64,000 nt of DNA, from contig NZ_WFKI01000001.1 in the NCBI RefSeq assembly GCF_009208055.1, positions 62,001-126,000 on the forward strand. Direction: 5' to 3'. Origin of the DNA: Poseidonibacter ostreae. Its GTDB lineage: Bacteria; Campylobacterota; Campylobacteria; Campylobacterales; Arcobacteraceae. The notes below the pieces were generated by a model, which was not told where the DNA came from, did no database searches, and saw only the letters and a list, made by a program, of their open reading frames with translations. The position numbers were made by a program, and so were the translations under genes. The number at the start of each line of letters is the position of its first letter. Position 1 is the stretch's first letter. Shown piece by piece: positions 27,611 to 36,005 of the stretch.

Positions 27611-28987
27611 ATGAAAGATAAAATATACGTACTAGATACAAATATCATCTTACAAAACTTACAAAATCTCTATAAAATTTCACAAAATAAAACTAACCAT
27701 ATTGTAGTACCTGAGACTGTTTTACTTGAGTTAGAGGACAAGAAAAAACTTTCAAATGAATTAGGATATTACGCAAGAGAATTTGCAAGGCTTTTAGCTT
27801 TGATGAAAACAAAAGAAGTAGATTATAAATTAGGCTTTAAAGTTGTAAAACTTTATAATGAAGAGATAAACCTAGATATTATCTCAAAAGATAAGTATGA
27901 TTCACAAATAGAACAGCTTCATTTATCTGAGAGTAATGATAAAAGAATTATTGAAACTGCTTGTGTTGCAAGAGATTATTATAAAGGCGCTCAAACTATC
28001 TTTTTATCACTTGATGTTTATGCTAGAACCTTTGCATTATTTGAAGGCATAAAAACTGAGACATTACACGATGACAAGTCAACTGTACCAAAATTTGCTT
28101 TTTTGAAAAAAGTTGAATTAGACTCGTCAATTTTTAATTCACTTGATAAAAAAAATATAAAAGATATTGATGTGGATTATGAAAAAGAAAACTTCTCCTA
28201 TATTTTTCAAAGTCAAGATGGAAATAGTGAACATGCAATTATTTACAATGATAGAATTGATACTTTAAAAGAAACAGATTTTAAAGCATTAAGTATTAAA
28301 CCAGTAAATTTAAAACAAAAACTATTTACAAAAGCTATTATTTCAAATATGTTTGAACTACTTGTTATTGATGCAAAAGCAGGAAGTGGAAAAACACTTA
28401 TGTCAGTTGTAAGTGCAATGAGATTAATTGATTTAGGATTTTATGACAAGATTATTTATGTAAGAAACTCAATCGAGTCACTTGATAAAGGTGAAGATAT
28501 TGGTTACTTATCAGGAAATGATGAAAAATTTAGAATTTACAATATGGCAATACAAGATACTTTAGAGTTTATTGCAAAAAAACAACTAAAAAAAAGTGAA
28601 AGTAAAGATAATCCCGAATCAATTGAAACAAAAATTTCAGACTTGCAAAATAAATACTGTATTGAGACTTTATGGCCAGGAGAAGCCAGAGGAAGAACAA
28701 TATCAAGTGCAATTGTAATAATGGATGAATGGCAAAATTCTAGTGAAAAAACAACTCAGCTTATTCTTTCACGTTTAGATGAATCTTGTATGGCAATAGT
28801 AATTGGATCAAATAGACAAATTGATAATTTATATCTAAACAAATATAATAATGGTCTTACAACTCTTTTAAAACAAACGAATGAAACTCATCCAGAATTA
28901 AAGATGTTTGCAATAGAATTAGATAAAGCAGTACGTGGTAAGTTTGCTCAATTTACAGAACGTATTTTTGAAAATAAAAAGCAGTAA
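27611..28987 (+). CDS. PIN-PhoH fusion ATPase (RNase-linked)
   Basis: 458 aa from the ATG at 27611. The N-terminal PIN nuclease domain (YVLDTNIILQN, then acidic residues in ETVLLELEDK and ETACVARDYY) spans roughly residues 1-140. A PhoH-type P-loop NTPase follows from about 235: DAKAGSGKTLMSV (Walker A) and IVIMDEWQNSSEKTTQLILSR (Walker B and sensor). PhoH2-type proteins couple ATP hydrolysis to RNA unwinding and cleavage. No good ribosome site precedes it. Confidence 0.88.
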   Translation: MKDKIYVLDTNIILQNLQNLYKISQNKTNHIVVPETVLLELEDKKKLSNELGYYAREFARLLALMKTKEVDYKLGFKVVKLYNEEINLDIISKDKYDSQIEQLHLSESNDKRIIETACVARDYYKGAQTIFLSLDVYARTFALFEGIKTETLHDDKSTVPKFAFLKKVELDSSIFNSLDKKNIKDIDVDYEKENFSYIFQSQDGNSEHAIIYNDRIDTLKETDFKALSIKPVNLKQKLFTKAIISNMFELLVIDAKAGSGKTLMSVVSAMRLIDLGFYDKIIYVRNSIESLDKGEDIGYLSGNDEKFRIYNMAIQDTLEFIAKKQLKKSESKDNPESIETKISDLQNKYCIETLWPGEARGRTISSAIVIMDEWQNSSEKTTQLILSRLDESCMAIVIGSNRQIDNLYLNKYNNGLTTLLKQTNETHPELKMFAIELDKAVRGKFAQFTERIFENKKQ

Positions 28988-29001
28988 ATTAAGGATATAC
29001 A

Positions 29002-30681
29002 ATACAAAATAGATTAATTAACGATACGATATATAACCATATAGAATATACAAAGCTTGAAGATAAGATACTTCAAACAAAAATCGTAAATAGATTACAG
29101 TTTATAACGCAAAATGCCTTGGCTTATTTTTCATATCCATCAATAACAACTAAGAGATTTATACACTCTTTAGGAACTATGCATTTAGCATCTTTTATGT
29201 TTAAAAATTCTCTTTTAAATGCAGATAAAAATACAAAAAATGATTTTTTATCTGCTTTAAAATATGCAATAAAAGAGATAATCAAAATAGAAAAACTAGA
29301 TATTGATTTAGGACAAATGGACTATTTTGATAATAAAGCTTTATATCAATTTACAATACCAACAAAATCAAAATCTCATAGAACAGCATATACAGTAATT
29401 TTACAAACTATTAGAATAGTTGGACTTTTACATGATGTTGGACATCTTCCTTTTTCTCATCAGGTTGAAAATGCACTAAAGAAAATATATTTAAAAATAA
29501 AAGAAAAAGAAGATAATGAAGAAGTTTTAGTAGAAAAAGAGATTGAATTTAAAACAATGTATGAAAAAACAACAAATAATGGTGTTGAAGTACTACATGA
29601 AGCTATTGGAAAAGAACTTTTAAGTTTACTATTTAAGTATGAACTAAATGACTTATTAAAAAAATCTATTGATAAAAAATATATAAAGCTAATAGAAAAA
29701 CTTTGTATATATATCTTAGAAGAAAAAACAATTTATAATTTTGACTTTTCTGTTTTACATAAATTTATAGATAGTACAGTAGATGCAGATAGATTAGATT
29801 ATGTAAACAGAGATATGCTTGCAAGTGGATATATTACAGGACCAAATGACCATATTAGAATTACAAAGCAAACAGTTTTAGTTAAACAAAATGATAAATT
29901 TTATCTTTCTTTTTTTGATATGTCACTAATAGATATTGAACATATGTTAGAAATGAGATTTAATCTTTATAAAAAAGTTATCTTTAATCATGGTATTGCA
30001 AAAACAGATACACTTTTAGAAAATGTTGTACAGTACTTAGCTATTAAATATTTTCAAAACCCTAAAATGGGTGAGAAGACTTCTGATAATATATCTATGC
30101 TTTGGAACTTTGATAATAAAGATACAGAAAAAAAACTAGATACTATTTCTATGCTTGATGAAAACTGGTTAATTTCACTATTTAAAAATGAATACTTTTT
30201 AATAAAAGAAAAAGATGAATTAAACTCTGAAGATATAAAATATCTATACTCTTTTGAAGAAGTATTATTTGGAAAAAGAAAGTTTAGAAGTCCATGGAAA
30301 AATTTAAATGAGTTTTATAAAGTATTAGGTTTTACTACAGTTGAAAGATATAAATTTAGAGAAAGTTTTGGATATATATCAAAAAACAACTCAAAACAGT
30401 TAGAAGATAATTTAAATAAGTTTATAAAAAAATGGGAAGATATAGATGAAAAAGTTTTCTTTACATATCAAATAGTTTCTTTTAATTTAGGGATTGAAAA
30501 AGAGTTTTCATTTTATGATGGGGGAGAGCTTATAAATATTGATGAGATTTCAACATTAAGAAAAAGACTTAAACAATCTATGTTAAATACAGTTCCTTTT
30601 TATATCTATTCAAATAAAAAAGTTTTAAATGAAGAGATGAAAAAAGAGTTAAAAGATATACTATTCGACATTTTTCAATGA
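29002..30681 (+). CDS. HD-domain phosphohydrolase with probable ATA start
   Basis: Metal-dependent hydrolase related to dGTPase/SpoT-like HD enzymes. The metal motif is LLHDVGHLPFSH and RFIHSLGTMHLA and DSTVDADRLDYVNRDML are conserved. The first TTG (29119) would remove a conserved beginning. In frame upstream lie INDTIYNHIEYTK and NRLQFITQ, matching the I.DPIYG.I..LQ start of this family. No ATG/GTG/TTG exists there. AAGGA at 28991-28995 sits six bases before ATA at 29002, giving 559 aa. Follows the PIN-PhoH gene by 14 bp. Confidence 0.75.
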   Translation: MQNRLINDTIYNHIEYTKLEDKILQTKIVNRLQFITQNALAYFSYPSITTKRFIHSLGTMHLASFMFKNSLLNADKNTKNDFLSALKYAIKEIIKIEKLDIDLGQMDYFDNKALYQFTIPTKSKSHRTAYTVILQTIRIVGLLHDVGHLPFSHQVENALKKIYLKIKEKEDNEEVLVEKEIEFKTMYEKTTNNGVEVLHEAIGKELLSLLFKYELNDLLKKSIDKKYIKLIEKLCIYILEEKTIYNFDFSVLHKFIDSTVDADRLDYVNRDMLASGYITGPNDHIRITKQTVLVKQNDKFYLSFFDMSLIDIEHMLEMRFNLYKKVIFNHGIAKTDTLLENVVQYLAIKYFQNPKMGEKTSDNISMLWNFDNKDTEKKLDTISMLDENWLISLFKNEYFLIKEKDELNSEDIKYLYSFEEVLFGKRKFRSPWKNLNEFYKVLGFTTVERYKFRESFGYISKNNSKQLEDNLNKFIKKWEDIDEKVFFTYQIVSFNLGIEKEFSFYDGGELINIDEISTLRKRLKQSMLNTVPFYIYSNKKVLNEEMKKELKDILFDIFQ

Positions 30682-30734
30682 TTAAAATGAGTATAATTTT
30701 GATAAAATTCATTATTAATAAAAAAGGATAGACT

Positions 30735-31373
30735 TTGGATTTAAGTGAGATTAGAGGTAAATATACTACTAAAGGTTTAGATATTCCGGATTTAGATAAA
30801 GATCCAGTTAAACAGTTTGAAACATGGTTTCAAGATGCAATAAATGAACAAATGCCTGAACCAAATGCAATGATGTTAGCCACAGTTGGAAAAGATATGA
30901 TGCCAAGTGTTAGAGCAGTATTACTTAAAACTTTTGATGAAAAAGGATTTGTATTTTTTACAAATTATAAAAGTAAGAAAGCAAGACAAATAGAGGAAAA
31001 CCCAAAAGCTTCATCTTTATTTTCTTGGATTCCTATGGAGAGACAAATAAAAATTGAAGGCTCAATTGAAAAAATTTCAACTGCAGATTCTTTAAAATAC
31101 TTCCTTTCACGTCCTAAAGGTAGTCAAATTGGAGCTTGGGTTTCACATCAAAGTAGTATTATCACTTCAAGAAGTTTATTAGAACAAAAGTTTGATGAAA
31201 TAAAAAGAAAGTTCGTAAAAGGAGAAGTTCCTTTTCCTGACTTTTGGGGTGGTTATATAATTAAACCTGTAAGAATTGAATTTTGGCAAGGTGGACAAGA
31301 TAGACTTCATGATAGATTTCTATATGAAAAAGACGAACAAGGAAGCTGGACTATTACAAGGCTTGCACCCTAA
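30735..31373 (+). CDS. pdxH: Pyridoxamine/pyridoxine 5'-phosphate oxidase
   Basis: FMN enzyme making pyridoxal 5'-phosphate, cofactor of SelA among others. 212 aa. Typical blocks: MMLATVGKDMMPSVRAVLLK, FFTNYKSKKARQIEENPKAS, GSQIGAWVSHQSS and the end GGQDRLHDRFLY with RLAP. TTG start behind AAAAAGGA. Monocistronic as far as spacing shows. Confidence 0.95.
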   Translation: MDLSEIRGKYTTKGLDIPDLDKDPVKQFETWFQDAINEQMPEPNAMMLATVGKDMMPSVRAVLLKTFDEKGFVFFTNYKSKKARQIEENPKASSLFSWIPMERQIKIEGSIEKISTADSLKYFLSRPKGSQIGAWVSHQSSIITSRSLLEQKFDEIKRKFVKGEVPFPDFWGGYIIKPVRIEFWQGGQDRLHDRFLYEKDEQGSWTITRLAP

Positions 31374-31446
31374 CAAGCCTATATTGTTTATTAATTAACA
31401 AACTCTTTACTTTAATTTTATATACTTCCAATAAAAAAGGCTTATT

Positions 31447-31875
31447 GTGTATAAAATAGTAGAAGAAAAATTAAGTTCATTATTAAATGAAGATATTGGT
31501 AAATTGATATTAAGAGTCTCAATCTCAGTATTAATGTTATTTCATGGCTATACAAAATTAGTGCATGGAGTAGATAAAATTGCAGCAGGATTAGTAAAAT
31601 CAGGACTTCCTGAATTTTTAGCATATGGAGTTTATATTGGTGAAGTTCTTTTACCAGTTTTAATAATACTAGGACTTTTTACTAGACTTGCAGCCTTAGG
31701 AATGTGTATAACAATGGTATTTGCTATTTATTTAGTATTTTGGGAAAAGCTTTTCTTACTAACAAAAAATGGTGCTCCAGTTATTGAATTACCTTTATTA
31801 TATTTAATACTATCAATTGTAATCTTTTTTATAGGTGCTGGTAAATATAGTTTTGATGGAAAAAGAAATAAGTAA
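31447..31875 (+). CDS. DoxX-family membrane protein
   Basis: 142 aa, four membrane helices. LILRVSISVLMLFHGYTKLVHGVDKI is the DoxX opening, followed by GVYIGEVLLPVLIILGLFTR. GTG start with AAAAAAGG upstream. Family members act in redox or thiol stress membranes, but specific partners are not known here. Its stop lies in a terminator stem. Confidence 0.85.
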   Translation: MYKIVEEKLSSLLNEDIGKLILRVSISVLMLFHGYTKLVHGVDKIAAGLVKSGLPEFLAYGVYIGEVLLPVLIILGLFTRLAALGMCITMVFAIYLVFWEKLFLLTKNGAPVIELPLLYLILSIVIFFIGAGKYSFDGKRNK

Positions 31876-31904
31876 AAGATTATATCAATAATCTTTTACT
31901 TTTA
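31871..31904 (+). terminator. Rho-independent terminator of doxX-like gene
   Basis: AGTAAAAGATTA-TATCAA-TAATCTTTTACT, a perfect 12-bp stem followed by TTTT. The following 217 bp before the peroxiredoxin gene are A/T-rich with no recognisable gene. Confidence 0.75.
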
Positions 31905-32121
31905 ACACATATAAAAACCACAACATTATCTTCACCCTCTTCAAACGATACTTTTTTATTTATATATAATCAAAAAAATCATCATAAAATATTCAAAAGA
32001 AAACTTTTTCAATTCACAAAGGAAAAAAATTATCCTTAGATAATAAATATTAAGTGTTCTTTAAGATGACTTCTATTATAATTCCCTTAACAAAAAGATA
32101 AAAATTATCAAAGGAAATAAA

Positions 32122-32718
32122 ATGTTAGTAACAAATAAAGCTCCAGATTTCACAGCAACAGCTGTAACTGCAGACGGTCAAATCGTAGAAGATTTTAATT
32201 TATATGAAAATATTGGTGAAAAAGGTGCAGTAGTATTTTTTTATCCATTAGATTTTACATTTGTATGTCCCTCAGAAATTATCGCTTTTTCAAAAAGAGC
32301 AGATGAATTTACTTCAAGAGGTGTAAATGTAATAGGTGTATCTGTTGATTCACAATTCTCACACTTTGCATGGAGAGAAACTCCAGTAGAACAAGGTGGA
32401 ATTGGAAGAGTTAAGTTCCCATTAGTTGCAGACCTTACAAAACAAATAGCTAGAGATTTTGATGTACTACTAAATGAAGAAGTTGCACTTAGAGGTTCAT
32501 TTTTAATTGATTCTGATGGAACAGTAAGACATGCAGTAATAAATGACTTACCACTAGGAAGAAATGTAGATGAAATGGTAAGAATGGTAGATACTATGAT
32601 TTTTACAAATGAAAATGGTGAAGTTTGTCCTGCAGGTTGGGCAAAAGGTGATGAAGGTATGAAAGCTACTACTGAAGGTGTTGCTCAATACTTAGAAAAA
32701 AACGAAGACAACTTATAA
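32122..32718 (+). CDS. 2-Cys peroxiredoxin (AhpC/TSA type)
   Basis: Reduces hydrogen peroxide and alkyl peroxides. 198 aa. The peroxidatic Cys lies in FYPLDFTFVCPSE (about residue 49), and the resolving Cys in NGEVCPAGW (about residue 172). The GGIG segment typical of sensitive peroxiredoxins is present. It is 13 bp ahead of trxB, and thioredoxin follows, so oxidant, reductant and recycling enzyme are adjacent. Confidence 0.95.
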   Translation: MLVTNKAPDFTATAVTADGQIVEDFNLYENIGEKGAVVFFYPLDFTFVCPSEIIAFSKRADEFTSRGVNVIGVSVDSQFSHFAWRETPVEQGGIGRVKFPLVADLTKQIARDFDVLLNEEVALRGSFLIDSDGTVRHAVINDLPLGRNVDEMVRMVDTMIFTNENGEVCPAGWAKGDEGMKATTEGVAQYLEKNEDNL

Positions 32719-32731
32719 AATAGGAAATGAC

Positions 32732-33661
32732 ATGTTAGATTTAGCGATTATTGGTGGTGGACCAGCAGGTTTAACTGCAGGTTTATATGCAACTAGAGGT
32801 GGTTTAAACAATGTAACTATGTTTGAAATGGGTATGCCAGGTGGTCAAATTACGGGAAGTTCTGAGATAGAAAACTATCCAGGACAAGGTAAGATTATGA
32901 CAGGTATGGAACTTATGGAAAATTGGCCAGAACAAGCAATGAAGTTTGGACTTAAACATGAAATGAACCAAGTAAACAAAGTAACAAAGAACAATGATAT
33001 TTTTAGTGTACAAACTGCTGATGGAAAAATAATCGAAGCTAAATCTATACTTTTAGCAACAGGGTCACGTCCAAGAAGAGCTGGATTTAAAGGCGAAGAT
33101 GAATTCTTCGGACGTGGTATTTCAACTTGTGCAACTTGTGATGGATTCTTTTATAAAAACAAAGAAGTTGTTGTAATGGGTGGAGGAGATTCTGCAATTG
33201 AAGAAGCAGTATATCTTTCAAAAATTTGTTCAAAGGTATATCTAGTTCACAGACGTGATACATATAGAGCAGCTCCAAGTACAATTGAGCATATGAAAGC
33301 AAGAGAAAATATAGAAGAAGTATCAAATGTAGATGTTCAAGAAGTGTATGGTGATGCTATGGGTGTAACAGGTCTTAAAGTAAAATCAAAAATTGATGGA
33401 ACTATTATAGATTTAAAAGTACCTGGAGTCTTTGTATTTGTTGGACGTGATGTATTAAATGAACCACTTAAACAAGATGATGGAACTTTCCTTTGTGAAA
33501 CAAATGAGCAAGGTGAAGTAATCGTAGATTTAAAAATGAGAACAAATATAAAAGGACTTTATGCTGCAGGTGATATTAGAATCGATGCAGCAAAACAAGT
33601 AGTATGTGCAGCAGCCGATGGGGCAACAGCTGCTATTGATATAATTGAATACATAGGATAA
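32732..33661 (+). CDS. trxB: Thioredoxin reductase
   Basis: FAD/NADPH enzyme reducing thioredoxin. 309 aa. IIGGGPAGLTAGLYATRGG (FAD), STCATCDGFFYKNKEV (redox CATC), VMGGGDSAIEEAVYL (NADPH) and GLYAAGDIR (FAD, C-terminal). Cotranscribed with the peroxiredoxin gene; a hairpin follows at its stop. Confidence 0.96.
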   Translation: MLDLAIIGGGPAGLTAGLYATRGGLNNVTMFEMGMPGGQITGSSEIENYPGQGKIMTGMELMENWPEQAMKFGLKHEMNQVNKVTKNNDIFSVQTADGKIIEAKSILLATGSRPRRAGFKGEDEFFGRGISTCATCDGFFYKNKEVVVMGGGDSAIEEAVYLSKICSKVYLVHRRDTYRAAPSTIEHMKARENIEEVSNVDVQEVYGDAMGVTGLKVKSKIDGTIIDLKVPGVFVFVGRDVLNEPLKQDDGTFLCETNEQGEVIVDLKMRTNIKGLYAAGDIRIDAAKQVVCAAADGATAAIDIIEYIG

Positions 33662-33682
33662 GAGCTACTCGTAGCTCTTTTA
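33660..33682 (+). terminator. Hairpin after trxB
   Basis: AGAGCTAC-TC-GTAGCTCT followed by TTTT, immediately at the trxB stop. Two further weak hairpins (near 33690-33728 and GTCCC/GGGAC near 33744-33764) lie between it and trxA. Confidence 0.65.
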
Positions 33683-33778
33683 GAGTTTGCTTCTTTAAGT
33701 GGATTTTACTTCCACTGTTAAAAGAAGTCAAATATATAATAGGTCCCTTCAAAAATGGGACATTTTTTAAGGAATAAG

Positions 33779-34093
33779 ATGAAATATATAGAATTAACGC
33801 AAGAAAATTATAAAGAGAATACTCAATCAGGAGTAGCATTAGTAGACTTTTGGGCACCTTGGTGTGGACCTTGTAGAATGATTTCACCAGTAATTGATCA
33901 ATTAGCTGAAGAATACGAAGGAAAAGCAAAGATTTGTAAAGTTAATACAGAAGAGCAACAAGAACTAACTATGGAAAATCAAGTTAGATCAGTACCAACT
34001 ATACTTTTCTATAAAGATGGAAAGATTGTTGATCAATTAATTGGTGCAACAAGTAAAGCAGCACTTGAAGAGAAAATAAACAAGTATCTATAA
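33779..34093 (+). CDS. trxA: Thioredoxin
   Basis: 104 aa from MKYIELTQENYKEN, with TTTAAGGAATAAG ahead; a longer frame upstream is not used. The active site WAPWCGPCRM has Cys29 and Cys32. VRSVPTILFYKDGK contains the cis-Pro loop. Its reductase TrxB and a peroxiredoxin are directly upstream. Confidence 0.96.
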   Translation: MKYIELTQENYKENTQSGVALVDFWAPWCGPCRMISPVIDQLAEEYEGKAKICKVNTEEQQELTMENQVRSVPTILFYKDGKIVDQLIGATSKAALEEKINKYL

Positions 34094-34200
34094 AAGATAA
34101 TTAATACATTTTAATATCATTTTCTTTCATTTTGAAATATTTTTTAAAAAGTTAAAAAAAAATTGTTAAAATACTCTAAATAAAACAAAGGAGTATTATT

Positions 34201-34578
34201 ATGATTTTAGGAAAATGTCCATACTGTGATGGTAGTGTAATAGCTAGAAAATTTGAAACACAAGGCAAAAAAATAAAATTATATACTTGTGAAAATGCTC
34301 ATAAACAGTATGATGAGAGTGAAGCTTTTGTATTTACAGCTGAATCAACTTGTACATTTAGAGTATATTCAAATGCTTTTTTAAAATGGAATAAAAGAAG
34401 TTTTAGTCAATATGAGATGAAAAAATTACTTCAAGATGGACAAACAACAATAAGATTACATGGAAGAAAAGGTACAGGTGAGTATTTTAAATATGTAATA
34501 CCTGATAAAGAGTATGGTGTATCAATTTTATGGGAGGAAGATGTTCCCAAAGAAGGAGAAGAAGAACTTATATCCTAA
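34201..34578 (+). CDS. Orphan zinc-ribbon/topoisomerase C-terminal repeat protein
   Basis: 125 aa. An N-terminal CPYC...C zinc-ribbon-like segment (GKCPYCDGSVIARKF, then LYTCENAH) leads into RVYSNAFLKWNKRSFSQYEMKKLLQDGQTT. The latter resembles the C-terminal repeat of type IA topoisomerases (Toprim_Crpt), but there is no topoisomerase core. A nucleic-acid-binding role is likely but unproven. AAAGGAG before the ATG. Confidence 0.65.
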   Translation: MILGKCPYCDGSVIARKFETQGKKIKLYTCENAHKQYDESEAFVFTAESTCTFRVYSNAFLKWNKRSFSQYEMKKLLQDGQTTIRLHGRKGTGEYFKYVIPDKEYGVSILWEEDVPKEGEEELIS

Positions 34579-34601
34579 GTTTTTTCTTCTAGTATTTTTA
34601 T

Positions 34602-35207
34602 CTACTTACACTCTACATTTTTTAATATAGCTTCTTCATTTTTTAAATGAGTACAATCTTCTTTTTTCACAATTGTATCTGTGAACTTTGTATTCCAAAA
34701 AATTGCACCTTTTATATTTAAATCACTTAAATCAACATCTCTAAAACTTGCATATGCTCCACCTGCATTTGTAAAATCAGTATTTTCAAAAGTAGTTTCT
34801 AAAAATCTTGCAGACCAAATAGATAGATTTGTACATGATACATTTTCAAAAGTTGCATTTGAAAATGTAACTCCTTTAAATGTTGTATTATCACATTTAT
34901 CAATATCAATAATATCAGCACCTGTTAAATTTGAAGCCCTTAGATTAGTATTAATTAAGTTTGCACCAGTAAGGTCTACTCCCCACATATTTGACTTTAC
35001 AAAAATACTATTTGATAAGTTTGCATTACTTAGATTACTTCCACTTAAATTTGCGTTTGTAAAGTCTTTATTACTTAAATCTGCATTGCTTAAATCACAC
35101 TCTTGACAATCATTTGTTTTTAGAAATTTATCCAAATCTGCTTGTTCGAAAGAGAATAAAGAAGAAGAGAAAAAAAGTGTAAGTGTTAAAATTAATAAAT
35201 ATTTCAT
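34602..35207 (-). CDS. Secreted pentapeptide-repeat protein
   Basis: 201 aa. Signal peptide MKYLLILTLTLFFSSSLFSF, then about 25 A(D/N)LS/X-type pentapeptide repeats (LSNADLSNKDFTNANLSGSN and later blocks) forming a right-handed beta helix. Cys residues appear at both ends of the repeats (CQEC, CDN, CTN, C-terminal VEC). Function unknown. It is 9 bp behind a thioredoxin-fold gene with which it probably forms an operon. Confidence 0.85.
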   Translation of the reverse strand: MKYLLILTLTLFFSSSLFSFEQADLDKFLKTNDCQECDLSNADLSNKDFTNANLSGSNLSNANLSNSIFVKSNMWGVDLTGANLINTNLRASNLTGADIIDIDKCDNTTFKGVTFSNATFENVSCTNLSIWSARFLETTFENTDFTNAGGAYASFRDVDLSDLNIKGAIFWNTKFTDTIVKKEDCTHLKNEEAILKNVECK

Positions 35208-35216
35208 ATCAATTCC

Positions 35217-35600
35217 CTACTTCACATTTTTTATTATTTCTAAAAATTGTTTCTCTCTAGTTCCACCAATTTTTTTTGAAAGCAGTTTCATATTTGAAGC
35301 ATCTGCAAAATAAAATGTAGGAATACCTATAAACTTATATGGTAATATTTTTTCATCTTCTTTAATATCCATAATAACAGATACAAAGTTTTCATTTACA
35401 AAAGATACAATTTCTTTATCTTTTAATACTTTTTTTTTCATATAATTACACTCAGGACAAGTAGGCGTTGAGTACATAATCATAAGTTTTTTATTTAAGT
35501 CAATTGCTTTTTGTTTAGCAGTAGATAAATCTTTTTCAAAGTTTATTGAGCCTGCGAATAAATTAAATGTTAGGAATGAGATTAATAGTAATAGTTTCAT
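35217..35600 (-). CDS. Periplasmic thioredoxin-fold protein
   Basis: 127 aa with a signal peptide ending FNLFAG. The active site is TPTCPECNYMKKKVL (CPEC, unlike cytoplasmic CGPC), and GIPTFYFAD gives the cis-Pro loop. This layout matches SoxW/DUF255-like thioredoxins that keep periplasmic thiols reduced. Its neighbour, the Cys-containing pentapeptide protein, could be a substrate. ATACTCC/GGAGTA before the start. Confidence 0.82.
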   Translation of the reverse strand: MKLLLLISFLTFNLFAGSINFEKDLSTAKQKAIDLNKKLMIMYSTPTCPECNYMKKKVLKDKEIVSFVNENFVSVIMDIKEDEKILPYKFIGIPTFYFADASNMKLLSKKIGGTREKQFLEIIKNVK

Positions 35601-35658
35601 AATACTCCTTTTTATTTATTATAATAAAATTAAATAAAAGAAGTATTAAGTTTTCTAA

Positions 35659-35940
35659 TTAGTCGTTTCTAGAAGTAGTTTCTAATAAGTGGTAACCAAA
35701 TTGAGTTTTAACAGGGCCATGAACTACATTAATAGCTTCATTGAATACTACTGCATCAAATTCAGGAACCATTTGTCCTTGCATAAAGTTACCTAAATTT
35801 CCGCCATCTTGACCTGATGGACATTTTGAATGTTCTTTTGCAAGATCTTCAAACTTTTCTCCATTCGCAATTTTTTCTTTTAATTCATTACAGAATTCTT
35901 CACTTTCAACTAATAAATGTCTAGCAGATGCTGATTTCAT
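35659..35940 (-). CDS. Parvulin-type peptidyl-prolyl isomerase
   Basis: 93 aa from MKSASARHLLVES, with AAAAAAGG upstream, so a single cytoplasmic rotamase domain without signal. RHLLVESEEFCNELKEKI, GGNLGNFMQGQMVPEFDAVVF and GYHLLE are PpiC signatures. It resembles E. coli PpiC in size. Catalyses Xaa-Pro isomerisation during folding. Confidence 0.92.
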   Translation of the reverse strand: MKSASARHLLVESEEFCNELKEKIANGEKFEDLAKEHSKCPSGQDGGNLGNFMQGQMVPEFDAVVFNEAINVVHGPVKTQFGYHLLETTSRND

Positions 35941-36005
35941 TTTATACCTTTTTTTCAAATTTTGAAGATTCTAACATAAAGTAAATTAGTTAGCTTTTAA
36001 TCTAT

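Noticed and set aside
31905..32000. Short minus-strand frame reading KKVSFEEGEDNVVVFICVK
   Set aside because: Only about 33 codons, no start or ribosome site, and partly made of a terminator stem.
19547..34093. Selenoprotein genes with in-frame TGA near selAB
   Set aside because: Peroxiredoxin, thioredoxin and reductases all have Cys at active sites and uninterrupted frames; no TGA-extended frame was seen.
34602..35106. Tandem DNA repeat or CRISPR-like array
   Set aside because: The periodicity is the 15-bp coding pattern of pentapeptide repeats, without constant repeats and unique spacers.
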